Positions 63,635 to 64,000 of a DNA stretch of 64,000 nt are shown piece by piece. Positions within the stretch are counted from its first letter, which is position 1; the number at the start of each line of letters is the position of its first letter. The notes beneath the pieces were generated by a model. The model did no database searches. It was not told the origin of the DNA and worked only from the letters and a program-made list of their open reading frames with translations. Made by a program: the position numbers and the translations under genes. This DNA is from Elusimicrobiota bacterium. Its GTDB lineage: Bacteria > Elusimicrobiota > Elusimicrobia > FEN-1173. The DNA is taken from positions 52,818 to 116,817 of the forward strand of contig JADKCG010000013.1 of the NCBI GenBank assembly GCA_016714745.1. The letters are read 5' to 3'.

Positions 63635-64000
63635 TTACTTAGAAAGGAGATCTTTTATGTTAACGTTGAGGACGTCGAAATGGGAGACGATCACCCACAA
63701 GAGGTGTGGATCTGTGTCTCGGCGTAAGAGAACTCGGGAAGGGTCCCTCTTGTCGGGTCTGCCGAAGCAAAGAATGTGGGTCTTTCCAGAGGCCCCCCCC
63801 GGCCCGAGCGTGACGGTCAGTTCAGCGGAAGGGGGCCTCAGACTGTCCGCGATGGGACCCAAGGATTCCGGTGGGTCCACGAAATCATCGGCGGACAGAT
63901 AGCGGAGAGAGCTCATCAGCCGATCCACTTTCTCTCCGTCCGCGGGCATGCCATTCACCGTCCACGTGCTGGAACTCCGTTCTAAGACAAGGGTCGTCTG
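63635..64000 (-). CDS. DUF4340-like protein, 3' part only
   Basis: The coding frame runs in from the right edge of the window; 121 residues visible. Pattern LVLERSSSTWTVNGMPAD, VDRLMSSLRYLSADDFVD and VTLGPGGASGKTHILCFG resembles DUF4340, a beta-rich extracytoplasmic domain often found next to GldG-type ABC exporter genes. The real start is outside the window. Confidence 0.65.
   Translation of the reverse strand, partial: QTTLVLERSSSTWTVNGMPADGEKVDRLMSSLRYLSADDFVDPPESLGPIADSLRPPSAELTVTLGPGGASGKTHILCFGRPDKRDPSRVLLRRDTDPHLLWVIVSHFDVLNVNIKDLLSK

Overview
This window looks like a GC-rich bacterial chromosome segment, with an AT-richer insert at about 12.7-15.1 kb. The gene content is Gram-negative: a bifunctional penicillin-binding protein, a lytic transglycosylase, predicted outer-membrane proteins and a periplasmic lipoprotein-sorting-type protein. 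Gene orders such as rho/M23 peptidase/rpmE/prfA/prmC/murA and gmk/rpoZ/coaBC/udg/priA, large secreted fibronectin-repeat proteins and small lysine-rich repeat proteins remind me of Elusimicrobiota. That placement is an inference from memory, not proven by the sequence.

Layout. 0-8 kb: rho, M23 peptidase, rpmE, prfA, prmC, murA and a LysM lytic transglycosylase, all on + and several with overlapping stop/start codons. 8-12.4 kb: a palindromic mobile element, a structured 5' leader, two membrane diguanylate cyclases and an orphan MalK-type ATPase. 12.7-15.1 kb: an array of integron-type gene cassettes with four well-formed attC sites (lipoprotein, YefM/YoeB-type and BrnT/BrnA-type toxin-antitoxin pairs) and no integrase in the window, followed by a 150-bp inverted-repeat element. 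15.3-24.9 kb: NYN protein, sfsA, ybaB, PBP1A (-), tRNA-Asn, a small membrane protein, a flavoprotein, a beta-CASP nuclease and a K+-independent-type H+-pyrophosphatase. 24.9-33.7 kb: an outer-membrane pair (-), dnaE, asd, a damaged rmlD, a second palindromic element, a small HTH protein and a 73-residue duplicated basic protein. 33.8-41.3 kb: a methyltransferase and YciH (-), an EamA protein, YajQ, two sulfatase-fold proteins and a TIM-barrel-like protein. 41.4-47.4 kb: a saccharopine-dehydrogenase-like enzyme and a PAS-GGDEF-EAL protein (-), then a sulfate-assimilation operon (cysH, cysQ). 47.4-57.1 kb: nested repeats, a small barrel-like protein, a giant subtilase with 16 fibronectin-III-like repeats, an IS66-like element and the third palindromic element. 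57.1-64 kb: gmk-rpoZ-coaBC-udg-priA-TPR operon (-) and the 3' part of a DUF4340-like gene.

Functional themes are translation and replication housekeeping, cell-wall synthesis and remodelling, c-di-GMP signalling (two cyclases, one GGDEF-EAL protein, YajQ) and mobile DNA. More than a dozen genes, many of them essential (murA, priA, coaBC), are broken by single-base shifts, mostly in homopolymer runs. The simplest explanation is residual indel errors in the assembly, so most split genes are annotated here as one gene.

Most notable observations: the integrase-less attC cassette array carrying toxin-antitoxin pairs; a roughly 161-bp element, palindromic over its whole length, present three times and supplying stop codons to two genes; and a promoter followed at once by a pseudoknot-capable leader upstream of the diguanylate cyclases.
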